Source: Anaerolineae bacterium (GTDB lineage: Bacteria; Pseudomonadota; Alphaproteobacteria; DSM-16000; Inquilinaceae). Taken from it: 32,563 nucleotides of DNA. A program made the translations under genes and the position numbers. The notes under the pieces are model-generated. The model did not search any database, was not told the origin of the DNA, and saw only the letters and a list, made by a program, of their open reading frames with translations. Below are positions 15,981 to 24,331 of the stretch, one piece after another. Position 1 is the stretch's first letter. Each line of letters begins with the position of its first letter. The stretch spans positions 1 through 32,563 of the forward strand of contig JANQQD010000217.1 in NCBI GenBank assembly GCA_028285185.1. Direction: 5' to 3'.

Positions 15981-17006
15981 TCACGCCGCCGGGATGCCCG
16001 CCACCAATTCCGCAATCGCCGTATCGTCCAGCCAGGACGTGTTGTTGTCGCTGGAGTATTCGAACGGCTTCTCCACGGCGCGTCCCTTCTCCCGGATCCG
16101 GCTCATGAACGCCTTGACGTTCCACCAGTGATGGGATGGCTGCAGGATGTAGTGATCTCCCATGTCCACGCAGTTGCGGCTTTCTTCGAACGGGATCATC
16201 ACTTCATGGATCTTTTCGCCGGGCCGCACACCGATGATCTTGTACGTCGCCTCGGCATCCAGCACCCGCACCAAGTCCATGACGCGCAGGCTGGGCAGCT
16301 TCGGCACCAGAAGCTCGCCGCCCGTCATCTCTGCGATCGCCCGCACCACGAAGGCCACACCTTGATCCAGCGTGATCACGAAGCGCGTCATCTCCTCGTG
16401 GGTTACCGGCAGCTCTCGCTGACCGTCCGCCAAGAGCCGCTTGAAGAAGGGAACGACACTGCCGCGCGAGCCCATGACGTTGCCATAACGCACCACCGCA
16501 AAGCGGGTGCGATGCCGGCCTGCCAGATTGTTCGCCGCCACGAACAGCTTGTCTGAGCACAGTTTGGTCGCGCCGTAGAGATTGATCGGGTTTGCCGCCT
16601 TGTCGGTCGAAAGCGCGACGACGCGATCCACGTCGTTGGCAATGGCGGCGTCGATCACGTTCTGCGCGCCGATCACATTGGTGGCGATGCATTCGGTCGG
16701 ATTGTACTCCGCCGCGGTGATGTGCTTCATCGCGGCGGCGTGCACGACCACGTCGACATTGGCGCAGGCGCGCATCAGGCGTTCGCGGTCGCGCACATCG
16801 CCGATGAAATAGCGCAGGGCCGGGAACCGCTCCTCACTCAGGTCATGGGCCATTTCGAACTGTTTCAGTTCGTCCCGGCTGAAGACCACGAGTCGGCGGG
16901 GCTGATGGTCCCTCAGGATCGTCTCGACGAAACGCCTGCCGAAGGATCCGGTGGCTCCGGTCACCAGGATCGAACGGCCGGCCAACGTATAGGAAGAATC
17001 GGTCAT
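15981..17006 (-). CDS. pseB: UDP-N-acetylglucosamine 4,6-dehydratase (inverting), PseB
   Basis: A 341-residue short-chain dehydrogenase/reductase of the PseB/FlaA1 type. It makes UDP-2-acetamido-2,6-dideoxy-L-arabino-hexos-4-ulose, the first step to pseudaminic acid. Visible features are the Rossmann motif LVTGATGSFGRRFVE, VVFSRDELKQFEM (the arginine loop that selects NADP), FIGDVRDRERL, VVHAAAMKHITAAEYNP, ALSTDKAANPINLYGATK with the catalytic Asp-Lys and Tyr-X3-Lys, and VRYGNVMGSRGSVVPFF. STDKA in place of STD(S/T)xA-type retaining residues and the length of about 340 fit the inverting enzyme. It is the first gene of the long minus-strand operon; its ribosome site is weak. Expected cytoplasmic and hexameric by family. 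Confidence 0.94.
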   Translation of the reverse strand: MTDSSYTLAGRSILVTGATGSFGRRFVETILRDHQPRRLVVFSRDELKQFEMAHDLSEERFPALRYFIGDVRDRERLMRACANVDVVVHAAAMKHITAAEYNPTECIATNVIGAQNVIDAAIANDVDRVVALSTDKAANPINLYGATKLCSDKLFVAANNLAGRHRTRFAVVRYGNVMGSRGSVVPFFKRLLADGQRELPVTHEEMTRFVITLDQGVAFVVRAIAEMTGGELLVPKLPSLRVMDLVRVLDAEATYKIIGVRPGEKIHEVMIPFEESRNCVDMGDHYILQPSHHWWNVKAFMSRIREKGRAVEKPFEYSSDNNTSWLDDTAIAELVAGIPAA

Positions 17007-17384
17007 TTCGCGCTGACTGTTTCACTCGTAGCCCGGCCGCCTTCGGCAATCGGGCCAGCTTCGCGGTTCCGCGTGGCCTGCCCTCGATGACGGGGCATGA
17101 GGACACGCTACCGCCGCGGCGGTGAGAGGCTCACGCGCCGGGAGGACTGCACCGCGGTATCTTCACCGCCGCCCGGAAGGTGTCAAGCCATATGTTCATC
17201 GGATGAACACGAGCCCTCACAACGCCCCTTGCCTGCGCATCGCCGATGACTATCGTGCAGCCGCGACGTGAACGGGCCTAGAGAAGGCCGCAAGGCAGAT
17301 CACGCGTTCCAGGATCCGGGACGCAGGCGATTGACGGACCAGGGCGACCGGCGGATCCGGATAACGGGCCGCCATTCAGGAAAG
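17007..17384. promoter_or_regulatory. Divergent control region between the two glycan operons
   Basis: This 378-nt region separates pseB (minus) from the membrane transferase operon (plus). On the minus strand a perfect TTGACA lies at 17186-17181, with a weaker GATACC at 17161-17156 (19-nt spacing). On the plus strand TTGCCT (17229-17234) and TATCGT (17251-17256) are spaced by 16 nt. A perfect 17-bp palindrome lies between the two candidate promoters. The presumed pseB leader also contains ACCGCCGCGGCGGT (17110-17123), a perfect 14-bp palindrome. The promoters are read by eye from hexamer similarity only. Confidence 0.45.
17193..17209. promoter_or_regulatory. Perfect 17-bp palindrome, candidate operator for both operons
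   Basis: The sequence TGTTCATCGGATGAACA has 8-bp arms around one central G. It lies just upstream of the minus-strand TTGACA, centred near -50 for pseB. It would be centred near -62 for the plus-strand candidate promoter. These are usual places for an activator, but a repressor is equally possible. No known consensus was matched with confidence; it does not fit the alphaproteobacterial LexA direct repeat. Confidence 0.45.
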
Positions 17385-19235
17385 ATGCAGATTTTCCGAT
17401 CCATTGATACCGGCTCTGCCGCCCTGGACGGCGGCACGAGGGCGGCCTGCGCGGCGGCGGCCGCAGGCTTCGCGGTCGCATGGGTTCTGTTGCTGCCGAG
17501 TTTGCCGGCGCCGACGGGCAGCCTGATGGTCCATTGGCCGATTCTCATCTCCGCCCTGTGCCTGACCGCAGCGTGTCTGGCGGCCCTTGGCCGGCTTCCG
17601 ACTCCGCGGGGGCCGATTGCGGTCCTTGCCGGCTATGCCCTGGCTCTCGCCGTCTTCGGACTGCCTCTTGCTGCGATGTGGGCGGGTGGACCCGACGGCG
17701 ACAACGTGCTGTTGGGCACGCTTCAACGCTTCGATGCGTCTGCCTATGAGGAGGGGGCCTACCGTCTCTGGCAGATGGGCGAGTTGGATGAATTCGGGGC
17801 GCGTCGCCCGTTCACCGTCGGCGCCCTCGGGGCGCTTTTTGCGGTCAGCGGGGGCAGCGCTGTCTTCGCCCAGCTTGTCTTCGTCTGGCTGAACGCAACC
17901 GCGGTGTTCCTGGCATCGCGGGCCGTTGCTGTGTCGCACGGTCTGGCGGCTGCGCTGCCTTGCTTTGCCGCGCTGTTGACCTTCTACCACTGGCATATCG
18001 GCTCGTTCCTGTCGGAAAACCTGGGACTTGCGCTGGGGGCGCTGGCATTCGCCCTGCTGTGGGAGGGTGTCAGGCGCGACCGGGCCGGGCTGATTGCAGC
18101 CGGCCTGGTCCCCCTCTCTCTGGGCATGAATGCCAGGGCGGGCGCGCTGTTCGTCCTGCCGATCCTGGTGCTGTGGCTGACATGGCGCGTTCGCCGGCGC
18201 GGCTCGCTTGCGGTCGCCGGGACGCTGCTATGGACGCTTGCGGCAACAGCGAGCGGTTTCGTCGCCGGTGCCGCCCTGGATCGTGCCTACGGAACCGAAG
18301 ACGGGCTGCCGTTCGGCAATTTCGCCCCGACGCTCTACGGCGTCGTCGCCGGCAACGAGGGCTGGCTGCAGGTCTACCGCGATCATCCTGAGGTGCAGGA
18401 CATCACCAATTCGGCGGACAAGTACCGTGAGATCTACCGCCTGGCTTTGGAGCAGGCTGCGGATGCACCGCTGACGGCGCTGCATGGTGTGGTCGACACC
18501 TACAACGACTTCTTCATCAACACGGACTGGCACGAATTCTACGACGATCCGGTCTCGCGATCCGTCGCGCTGATTCTGACGCTAGTCGGACTGTGGCATG
18601 CCTGGCGGCATCGAATGCAGCCGGAATGCGCCCTTCTGCTCACCATCCAACTCGGCGTATTCCTCTCAGTGCCCATGCTGGCCGATGGGGGAACGCGCGT
18701 GTTTGCAGCCAGCATACCGGCCACGGCCGCCTTGATCGGCATTGGCCTGGTTGCGATCCTGTCGCGTCTCGGCGGGGCGAGGCAGACATCGGAAGCAAAG
18801 ACAGTCATGGCGGCGCCGAGTCTTGCACTGCTCTTGGCCGTCGGTCTTCTCATCGCGCCTGCCGTACCATTGTATGCAGGCCGTGCGACTGTGGCGGCCG
18901 AGCCGCCGGTCTGCGAGGGCGACCATCTGCCCATCTCGGTACTGGACCGGGCCGACGGCAGCATCGTCGTGCTGCCGGACGACGACCCGCGGTCAGGCGA
19001 GCGGGCGTTCCGCCGAGCGGGCGCCTTCGCGGCCGACAACGACACCCGACTGACGATCGACGTACCGCCGCCGTTCGTGCTGACACGGCGCTGGAATTCC
19101 GCGCTGGGCCGGATGAGCTGGCTGGTGATCCCGGGGGATGCCCTGCCAGCGGGCCCGATCCGCGGTTGTGGACGGCGCGTCGCAAACGTGCTCTTGGTCG
19201 ATCAGATTCATCCAACCGTCACCGACACCCCATAG
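17385..19235 (+). CDS. Multi-spanning membrane protein, GT-C glycosyltransferase-like
   Basis: About 616 residues with roughly ten to twelve hydrophobic segments between residues 20 and 490 (for example FAVAWVLLLPSLPA, ALCLTAACLAAL and LIGIGLVAILSRL). A soluble tail of about 110 residues contains two cysteines. Between the early helices are acidic loops (GGPDGDNVLLG, FDASAYEEGAYRLWQMGELD) like the catalytic Asp/Glu loops of ArnT/PMT-type GT-C enzymes, which transfer sugars from polyprenyl phosphates on the periplasmic side. The GT-C call rests on topology, these loops and the neighbouring GT2 and flippase-like genes, not on a firm motif. The ATG at 17385 has AGGAA before it; a more upstream start at 17268 gives a basic, low-hydrophobicity extension and is less likely. 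The gene stops 3 nt before the next ATG. Confidence 0.72.
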   Translation: MQIFRSIDTGSAALDGGTRAACAAAAAGFAVAWVLLLPSLPAPTGSLMVHWPILISALCLTAACLAALGRLPTPRGPIAVLAGYALALAVFGLPLAAMWAGGPDGDNVLLGTLQRFDASAYEEGAYRLWQMGELDEFGARRPFTVGALGALFAVSGGSAVFAQLVFVWLNATAVFLASRAVAVSHGLAAALPCFAALLTFYHWHIGSFLSENLGLALGALAFALLWEGVRRDRAGLIAAGLVPLSLGMNARAGALFVLPILVLWLTWRVRRRGSLAVAGTLLWTLAATASGFVAGAALDRAYGTEDGLPFGNFAPTLYGVVAGNEGWLQVYRDHPEVQDITNSADKYREIYRLALEQAADAPLTALHGVVDTYNDFFINTDWHEFYDDPVSRSVALILTLVGLWHAWRHRMQPECALLLTIQLGVFLSVPMLADGGTRVFAASIPATAALIGIGLVAILSRLGGARQTSEAKTVMAAPSLALLLAVGLLIAPAVPLYAGRATVAAEPPVCEGDHLPISVLDRADGSIVVLPDDDPRSGERAFRRAGAFAADNDTRLTIDVPPPFVLTRRWNSALGRMSWLVIPGDALPAGPIRGCGRRVANVLLVDQIHPTVTDTP

Positions 19236-19238
19236 ACC

Positions 19239-20693
19239 ATGCCTTTCGAGCCCGCTTTCCAACCCTCGGCGCGCAAATCCGACATCCGCGCCCTGTTCGA
19301 CCGCCTGGCGCCGGAGCGCGAACGGTGGATCGACCGTAATCCCTACTTTCACCGCAACGACCTCAGCTACATGCGGTTCCTGGTCCCACCGGGGCAGAAG
19401 GTGCTGGACCTGGGCTGCGGCACGGGCCGGCTTTTGGCCGCGCTGGAACCGGTGGAGGGTGTGGGCGTCGACTTCAGTGCCGAGATGGTGGCGGAGGCAC
19501 GCAAGCTGCACCCCGATCTCGACTTCCTGGAAGGCGATCTGGAAGACCCGGCGCTGATCGACACGCTCGCGGCGCGAGGGCCGTTCGACGCCATTATCCT
19601 GTCGGACACGCTGGGCTATCTCGACGACTGCCAGACGGCGCTGGAACGGCTGCAGGCGCTGTCGGGCCCCGAGACGCGGATTGTGATCGCCCACTACTCC
19701 CACCTGTGGGAGCCGCCGCTGAAGCTGGCGACGGCAACGCGTTCGCGCATGCCGTCGGGCCAGATCAACTGGCTTTCGTCGGCCGAGATCCTCAACCTCC
19801 TGAGCCTGGGTGGGTTCGAGCCGATCAAGCGCGAATGGCGCATGGCCGTGCCCTATCGTCTGTTCGGGCTGGGCAGCCTGATCAACCGTTTCTTGGCCCC
19901 GCTGCCGGTGATCCGCCGTTTATGCCTGCGCCACTACGTGGTCGCACGGTCCGCCGACAAGCAGGAGGCGCGGGCCATGTCCTGTTCCGTCGTCGTGCCG
20001 TGCCGGAACGAAAAGGGGAATATCGAAGCGGCGGTGCAGCGCCTGCCGCAGTTCGCGCCTGATCAGGAGATCGTGTTCGTCGAAGGCCACAGCAGCGATG
20101 GCACCTGGGACGAGGTGTTGCGCGTCCGCGACGCCTATCCCGATTTGAAGATCACCTGCCTGCAACAGCCGGGCAAGGGCAAGGGCGATGCCGTGCGGGC
20201 CGCCTTCGACGCCGCATCGGGCGATGTGCTGATCATCCTCGACGCCGACCTGACGGTGCCGCCGGAAGACATCCCCAAGTTCCACCGGCTGATCGAGCGG
20301 GGCAAGGCCGAGTTCGTCAACGGCACCCGCTTCGTCTATCCCATGGAACGCGAGGCCATGCGCTTCCTGAACTATTGGGCGAACCGGGTGTTCGCCTCGA
20401 TCTTCTCGTATCTCTTGAACCAGACATTCACCGACACGCTGTGTGGCACCAAGGTGCTGACCCGCAGTGCCTATCGGCGGATTGCCGCCAACCGCGACTA
20501 TTTCGGCGAATTCGACCCCTTCGGCGATTTCGATCTGATCTTCGGGGCGGCCCGGTTGAACCTGAAGATCGTCGAGGTGCCGGTGCGCTATGCCGCGCGC
20601 AGCTATGGCTCCACCCAGATCTCCCGGTTCCGCCATGGCTGGCTGCTGCTGCGCATGGTGTTGTTCGCCTATCGAAAGCTGAAGGCGCTGTGA
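19239..20693 (+). CDS. Fusion of SAM-dependent methyltransferase and GT2 (DPM1-like) glycosyltransferase
   Basis: A 484-residue single frame. Residues 1-235 are a class I methyltransferase: KVLDLGCGTGRLLAALE (motif I), VGVDFSAEMVAEARKLHPD, then FDAIILSDTLGYLDDCQTAL. Residues 247-484 are a GT-A glycosyltransferase of the polyprenyl-phosphate type: CSVVVPCRNEKGNIEAAV, IVFVEGHSSDGTWDEV, GKGKGDAVRAAFDAASGDV and the metal-binding DAD in LIILDADLTVPPED. Also seen are NGTRFVYPMEREAMRFLNYW and TDTLCGTKVLTRSAYRR. The C-terminal helix may attach it to the membrane. It probably makes a polyprenyl-phosphate sugar and methylates the sugar or another substrate; the second activity's target is unknown. The stop overlaps the next start as GTGA. 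Confidence 0.88.
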   Translation: MPFEPAFQPSARKSDIRALFDRLAPERERWIDRNPYFHRNDLSYMRFLVPPGQKVLDLGCGTGRLLAALEPVEGVGVDFSAEMVAEARKLHPDLDFLEGDLEDPALIDTLAARGPFDAIILSDTLGYLDDCQTALERLQALSGPETRIVIAHYSHLWEPPLKLATATRSRMPSGQINWLSSAEILNLLSLGGFEPIKREWRMAVPYRLFGLGSLINRFLAPLPVIRRLCLRHYVVARSADKQEARAMSCSVVVPCRNEKGNIEAAVQRLPQFAPDQEIVFVEGHSSDGTWDEVLRVRDAYPDLKITCLQQPGKGKGDAVRAAFDAASGDVLIILDADLTVPPEDIPKFHRLIERGKAEFVNGTRFVYPMEREAMRFLNYWANRVFASIFSYLLNQTFTDTLCGTKVLTRSAYRRIAANRDYFGEFDPFGDFDLIFGAARLNLKIVEVPVRYAARSYGSTQISRFRHGWLLLRMVLFAYRKLKAL

Positions 20694-21412
20694 GCCGGCT
20701 GCACGCGCAGCGGCAGACCTGGGAAGACAAGCCGGTTCTGCGTGCGATCTACCGCGACTATTACCGCCGCATCGTCGAGCGATGCCGCCCTGGCCGGACG
20801 CTTGAGGTGGGTGGCGGGTCCGGCAACCTGAAGACCATGCTGCCCGATGTAGTGTCGAGCGACATCGTGGATCTGCCCTGGCTGGACGTGACGGCCGACG
20901 CCCAGGCCCTGCCGTTCACCGACGCCAGCTTCGCCAATATCGTCGCCGTCGACGTGCTGCACCATATCGAACGGCCGGTCCGGTTCCTGCGCGAGGCCGC
21001 GCGCGTTCTGTCGTCCGGCGGCCGCCTGATCCTGCTGGAACCGGCGATCACGACGCTCAGCCATCCCTTCTACCACCGCTTCCATCCCGAACCGGTGGAT
21101 ATGGCCGCAGACCCGCTGGCAGACGGCCCGCTGAGCCCCGACCGCGACCCGTTCGACGCCAACCAGGCTATTGCCAGCCTACTGGTCCGTCGTCATGCCG
21201 ACGCCTTACGGCAGACGGTGCCGGATTTGTCGCTGGCTGAGGCCAGATACCTCAGCCTGCTGGCCTACCCGCTGTCCGGCGGTTTCCGGCCGTGGAGCCT
21301 GATCCCCGCAGGTCTCGTGCCGGCCGCGCTTTGGCTGGAACGGGGGCTTGAGCCCATTGTCGGCCGGCTGATGGGGTTCCGACTGCTGTTGGTGCTTTGC
21401 CGTGACGGTTGA
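20690..21412 (+). CDS. SAM-dependent methyltransferase (class I)
   Basis: About 240 residues from a GTG at 20690, which overlaps the upstream stop as GTGA. Motif I reads RTLEVGGGSGNLKTMLPD, and the Methyltransf_11-type motifs follow: SDIVDLPWLDVTADAQALPF, DASFANIVAVDVLHHIERPV and LREAARVLSSGGRLILLEPA. The C-terminal part (residues 160-240) is more hydrophobic and could touch the membrane (FRPWSLIPAGLVPAALWLE). The same open frame runs back to 20375 inside the fusion gene, but that part has no methyltransferase sequence. It is probably a sugar- or lipid-modifying enzyme of the same pathway. Substrate unknown. Confidence 0.85.
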   Translation: MSRLHAQRQTWEDKPVLRAIYRDYYRRIVERCRPGRTLEVGGGSGNLKTMLPDVVSSDIVDLPWLDVTADAQALPFTDASFANIVAVDVLHHIERPVRFLREAARVLSSGGRLILLEPAITTLSHPFYHRFHPEPVDMAADPLADGPLSPDRDPFDANQAIASLLVRRHADALRQTVPDLSLAEARYLSLLAYPLSGGFRPWSLIPAGLVPAALWLERGLEPIVGRLMGFRLLLVLCRDG

Positions 21413-22424
21413 GGCGACAGCTGAAAGGGCGCCGGTCAGCCGCTGGCGCATGCTGGCACGCCTGGCGGTCAAGCTTGGCCTATCCGTGGCACTTCTCGTC
21501 TGGGTGCTGAGCGGCGTCGACCGCGACGCGCTGATCGGCAGGCTGGCCGATGTCCCGGTGTGGCCTTTGGCCGGACTGGTTGCGGCGATGCTGGGTCTGG
21601 GGGTGGCCCAGGCATGGCGGTGGCGTCGCATCCTCGCGATGCTCGAAGGCCATCGCCGCCTGTTTCCGGCGGTGCGCATCGTTTTTCTCAGCCTGTTCTT
21701 TTTGCAGGCGGTGCCTTCGACCCTGGGGGCCGATGCCGTGCGCGGCTGGGGGGCCTTCAAGTATGGCGCCCGACCCGGCGACGCCATCGCCAGCGTGGTG
21801 CTGGACAGGGTGGTGGCGCTCGTTGCACTGGTGCTGATCGTTCTCTGCGGCCTGCCCTGGCTGTTCCCGCTCACCGGCGGCAGCATGGCCGCATGGTCCG
21901 TGGTGCTGCTCTGCGCGGCCGGCCTGGGTGGCGTCGTGACGCTGATCGGCCTCGGCTGGTTTCCGGGCCGCTGGATGCGGTGGAAGCCCTTGGTGGGGCT
22001 GAAGCATCTCGGGCTGGCGGCGCGCCGGCTGCTGGGCGCACCAAGCACGCTGTCAGCCACCTTGCTGATCTCCGTCGCCATGCATTTTGGTTCAATCATG
22101 ATCCTGGCCGCGATCGGATGGTTGTTCGAAACGCCGGCCAGCCTCGGCCAGTTCCTGGTGATCGGGCCCGCCGTGCTGATTATTGCGCTCGCCCCCATCT
22201 CGATCGCCGGCTGGGGCGTACGCGAAGGCGCGATGGTGATCGGCCTCGGCTATGCCGGCGTTGCCGCGGATGCGGCCCTTGCAGTGTCGCTGGTGTTCGG
22301 TGCCGTTCTGGCCGCCGCCGGGCTGGCGGGCGGAGCGATCTGGCTTGCTTCCGACCTTATGGCCCGGCGGCGGGTCAGGTCAGGTGCGGGCGCTGGCGAT
22401 AGTCCTCCGCCTGCATCTCGATGA
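21402..22424 (+). CDS. Flippase-like membrane protein (LPG synthase TM / UPF0104 family)
   Basis: A 340-residue protein with about eight transmembrane segments, starting at a GTG (21402) that overlaps the preceding gene by 11 nt. Family features include LARLAVKLGLSVALLVWVLS at the N-terminus, AWRWRRILAMLEG, the FFLQAVPSTLGADAVRGW block with the conserved 'PgslGGDavR'-like turn, DAIASVVLDRVVALVALV, and the late APISIAGWGVREGAM segment. These match the lysylphosphatidylglycerol synthase transmembrane / UPF0104 family, which often sits in glycan clusters and is thought to move lipid-linked intermediates. Its last 50 nt overlap the 3' end of zapE on the other strand, so no terminator separates the two. 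Confidence 0.87.
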   Translation: MTVEATAERAPVSRWRMLARLAVKLGLSVALLVWVLSGVDRDALIGRLADVPVWPLAGLVAAMLGLGVAQAWRWRRILAMLEGHRRLFPAVRIVFLSLFFLQAVPSTLGADAVRGWGAFKYGARPGDAIASVVLDRVVALVALVLIVLCGLPWLFPLTGGSMAAWSVVLLCAAGLGGVVTLIGLGWFPGRWMRWKPLVGLKHLGLAARRLLGAPSTLSATLLISVAMHFGSIMILAAIGWLFETPASLGQFLVIGPAVLIIALAPISIAGWGVREGAMVIGLGYAGVAADAALAVSLVFGAVLAAAGLAGGAIWLASDLMARRRVRSGAGAGDSPPPASR

Positions 22425-23520
22425 TGCGGCTGACCGTGCGTGTGAATTCCAGCGCATGCGTCTCCGTGCCGTTCAGGCGGTCGGGCGGGACGGCGGCGGC
22501 GATGATGGCATAGCACCGGTGCTCATAGAGCGCGTCGATCAGCGTGATGAAGCGCTTGGCCGCGTTGCGCATGTCCTCGGTGAAGCGGGGCACGCCATCC
22601 ACCAGCACCGTGTGATACTGCACCGCCAGTTCCAGATAGTCCGCCGGTCCCAGCGGGCGTTCGCACAGATCCTCATACGCGAACCAGGCAGCCCCGCGGG
22701 CCGCGCGCGGGATCTCCAGCCGGCGGCCCTTCAACAGGATGTGGTCGGGCGCAGGTTCCGCACCGTCGGTGATCTCGTCGAACGCGCGAGCCAGCGCCCG
22801 GCTGGCCGCTGCCCCCAGCGGATGATGGTAGAGCTTCTGGCCCTTCAGCCGCTCGATGCGGTAATCGATGCCATGGTCCAGTTCCAGCACGTCCAGCTTC
22901 ACTTTCAACAGCGCAATGAAGGGCAGGAACAGGTCGCGCTGCAGGCCATCCTTGTAGAGATCGTCGGGCGGCCAGTTGGACGTGGCGATGACCACCACGC
23001 CCAATTCGAAAAGCTGGGTGAACAGACGCCCCAGGATCATGGCGTCGGCGATGTCGACGACGTGGAACTCGTCGAAGCACAACAGCCACACCTCGTCCGC
23101 CAGCACATGGGCGAGCACCTGGATATCGTCGGCGTCCTTGCCGGCGCGGCGGATGCGGGGCCGGATGTGCGGGTCTGACCGCCAGCGGTGCAGCCGGTCG
23201 TGCACTTCCAGCATGAAGGCGTGGAAATGCACGCGGCGCTTGGCCTCGACCGGCGCGGTCTCGAAGAACAGGTCCATCAGCATGCTCTTGCCGCGTCCGA
23301 CGCCGCCGAACAGGTAAAGGCCCTGTGGTGCTGCCTCCCTCGGCCGGAGCGTGATACCCAGCCGCGCGCGCCAGCCGGTGATGCCGCTCTGCGGGGTGTA
23401 GTTGGTAACCGCGTGATGCAGAAGCTGCAGCTTCTCCGCCGCCAGTTCCTGCTCCGGATCCGGCTTCAGCGCGCCCTCGGCGAGTAGCTGGCGATACCGG
23501 TAGATCGGGCCTTCGCCCAT
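22375..23520 (-). CDS. zapE: Cell division ATPase ZapE (AFG1-like)
   Basis: A 381-residue AFG1/ZapE P-loop ATPase. In E. coli this protein associates with the Z-ring, and in mitochondria Afg1 supports respiratory-complex turnover. Visible are the start MGEGPIYRYRQLLAEG, Walker A LYLFGGVGRGKSMLMDLFFE, the family block RRVHFHAFMLEVHDRLHRWR, Walker B LLCFDEFHVVDIADAMILGR, sensor-like VVIATSNWPPDDLYKDGLQR, LHHPLGAAA-type residues and the C-terminal VPRFTEDMRNAAKRFITLID. Length is usual. It is transcribed alone and convergent with the flippase-like gene, with a 50-nt tail overlap. The start is set by the conserved N-terminus. Confidence 0.95.
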   Translation of the reverse strand: MGEGPIYRYRQLLAEGALKPDPEQELAAEKLQLLHHAVTNYTPQSGITGWRARLGITLRPREAAPQGLYLFGGVGRGKSMLMDLFFETAPVEAKRRVHFHAFMLEVHDRLHRWRSDPHIRPRIRRAGKDADDIQVLAHVLADEVWLLCFDEFHVVDIADAMILGRLFTQLFELGVVVIATSNWPPDDLYKDGLQRDLFLPFIALLKVKLDVLELDHGIDYRIERLKGQKLYHHPLGAAASRALARAFDEITDGAEPAPDHILLKGRRLEIPRAARGAAWFAYEDLCERPLGPADYLELAVQYHTVLVDGVPRFTEDMRNAAKRFITLIDALYEHRCYAIIAAAVPPDRLNGTETHALEFTRTVSRIIEMQAEDYRQRPHLT

Positions 23521-23806
23521 GACACTCGTCCCGCGTTGCGTGTCGTAGCTGTCTTCTTGCAGTGCAACATCCCCAACCTAGCCGACGGGCACGCCGATGC
23601 AAGACCGGTGGGCGTGCGATCGGGCCGGGCATCGTCCAAATCGGCGTCCGGCGCCTGAAACAATTGAAACGCTTTTCTGCCCTTCCCGAAACACGACTGA
23701 AGACTAGCGGGCCCAGATTTCACGCATCTCAACGACCGACATTCCACCCCGGCGGCCCGCCGACGGATGTCGGAGCCAAGCACACTCGATATGAAGGATA
23801 CTGAAG
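23521..23806. other. Divergent intergenic region between zapE and the lipoprotein gene
   Basis: This 286-nt stretch should contain promoters for zapE (minus) and the small lipoprotein (plus). The only symmetric element I see is a CCGACAT/ATGTCGG repeat (23736-23742 and 23767-23773, 24-nt loop), about 35 nt before the lipoprotein start. No credible coding frame is visible. Confidence 0.3.
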
Positions 23807-24028
23807 ATGAAGGCCCTGAAAGTTCCCGCAGCTGCTCTGCTCGCCAGCGTGATGTTGGCCGGTTGCCTGTACACCACGTCGTCGGATCGCTGCATCGATC
23901 CGCTTAGCCAAAACTATGACAATCACCTTCACTGCCCGATCGACTACCGAGGCAACAACGACGGCGGACAGCCGGGCGGGCCTTCCGGCGGTGGTGGCGG
24001 TGGAGGCGGCCGCGGCGGCGTGGACTGA
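23807..24028 (+). CDS. Small glycine-rich lipoprotein, function unknown
   Basis: 73 residues. The N-terminus MKALKVPAAALLASVMLAGC is a classic lipoprotein signal with lipobox LAGC, giving Cys20 as the lipidated residue. The mature part has two more cysteines (DRCIDP, HLHCPI) that could form a disulfide, an Asn/Asp-rich middle and a tail dominated by glycine. It would be anchored in the inner or outer membrane facing the periplasm. I recognise no family. The ATG follows GAAGGATACTGAAG. The gene stands alone, with a strong hairpin right after it. Confidence 0.75.
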   Translation: MKALKVPAAALLASVMLAGCLYTTSSDRCIDPLSQNYDNHLHCPIDYRGNNDGGQPGGPSGGGGGGGGRGGVD

Positions 24029-24041
24029 CCGCCATGGCCAA

Positions 24042-24097
24042 GGGGGAGTGGCCGGCTGTCCGGTTGGACGTCGAAACCTACAGCCGGCCACTTCCTC
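24042..24097 (+). terminator. Strong stem-loop after the lipoprotein gene, possible terminator
   Basis: Perfect 13-bp arms AGTGGCCGGCTGT (24047-24059) and ACAGCCGGCCACT (24080-24092) enclose a 20-nt loop. With G-U pairs the stem extends by five more pairs (GGGGG 24042-24046 with TCCTC 24093-24097). It begins 14 nt past the lipoprotein stop. There is no U-run after it, so it may act as a Rho-assisted terminator or a 3'-end stabiliser. The rest of the 303-nt gap up to 24331 shows no gene; a GGGAGG ribosome site precedes the next start. Confidence 0.45.
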
Positions 24098-24331
24098 CGG
24101 AATGATGTCATACGACCCATGCGTGTTTGCCGATCTGATCGGCGATGAGGCCGGCGCCCTGGCTCCCTGGGGCGCCGCTCTTCTGTTTCTCGGCCCGGAG
24201 CGCATCGGTCCGGCTCGGACAGCGGGCCGGCGCGGGATTGCCAGACAGCGCGCTAAGTTACATGTTGATGACTTTACGGCAGAGACCGGCCTGTTCAATC
24301 CGGCGCGGCCGTCAAGATTCGGGAGGATCGC

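Noticed and set aside
17193-17209. LexA or SOS box.
   Set aside because: The palindrome has GTTC-N7-GAAC symmetry, not the GTTC-N7-GTTC direct repeat of alphaproteobacterial LexA.
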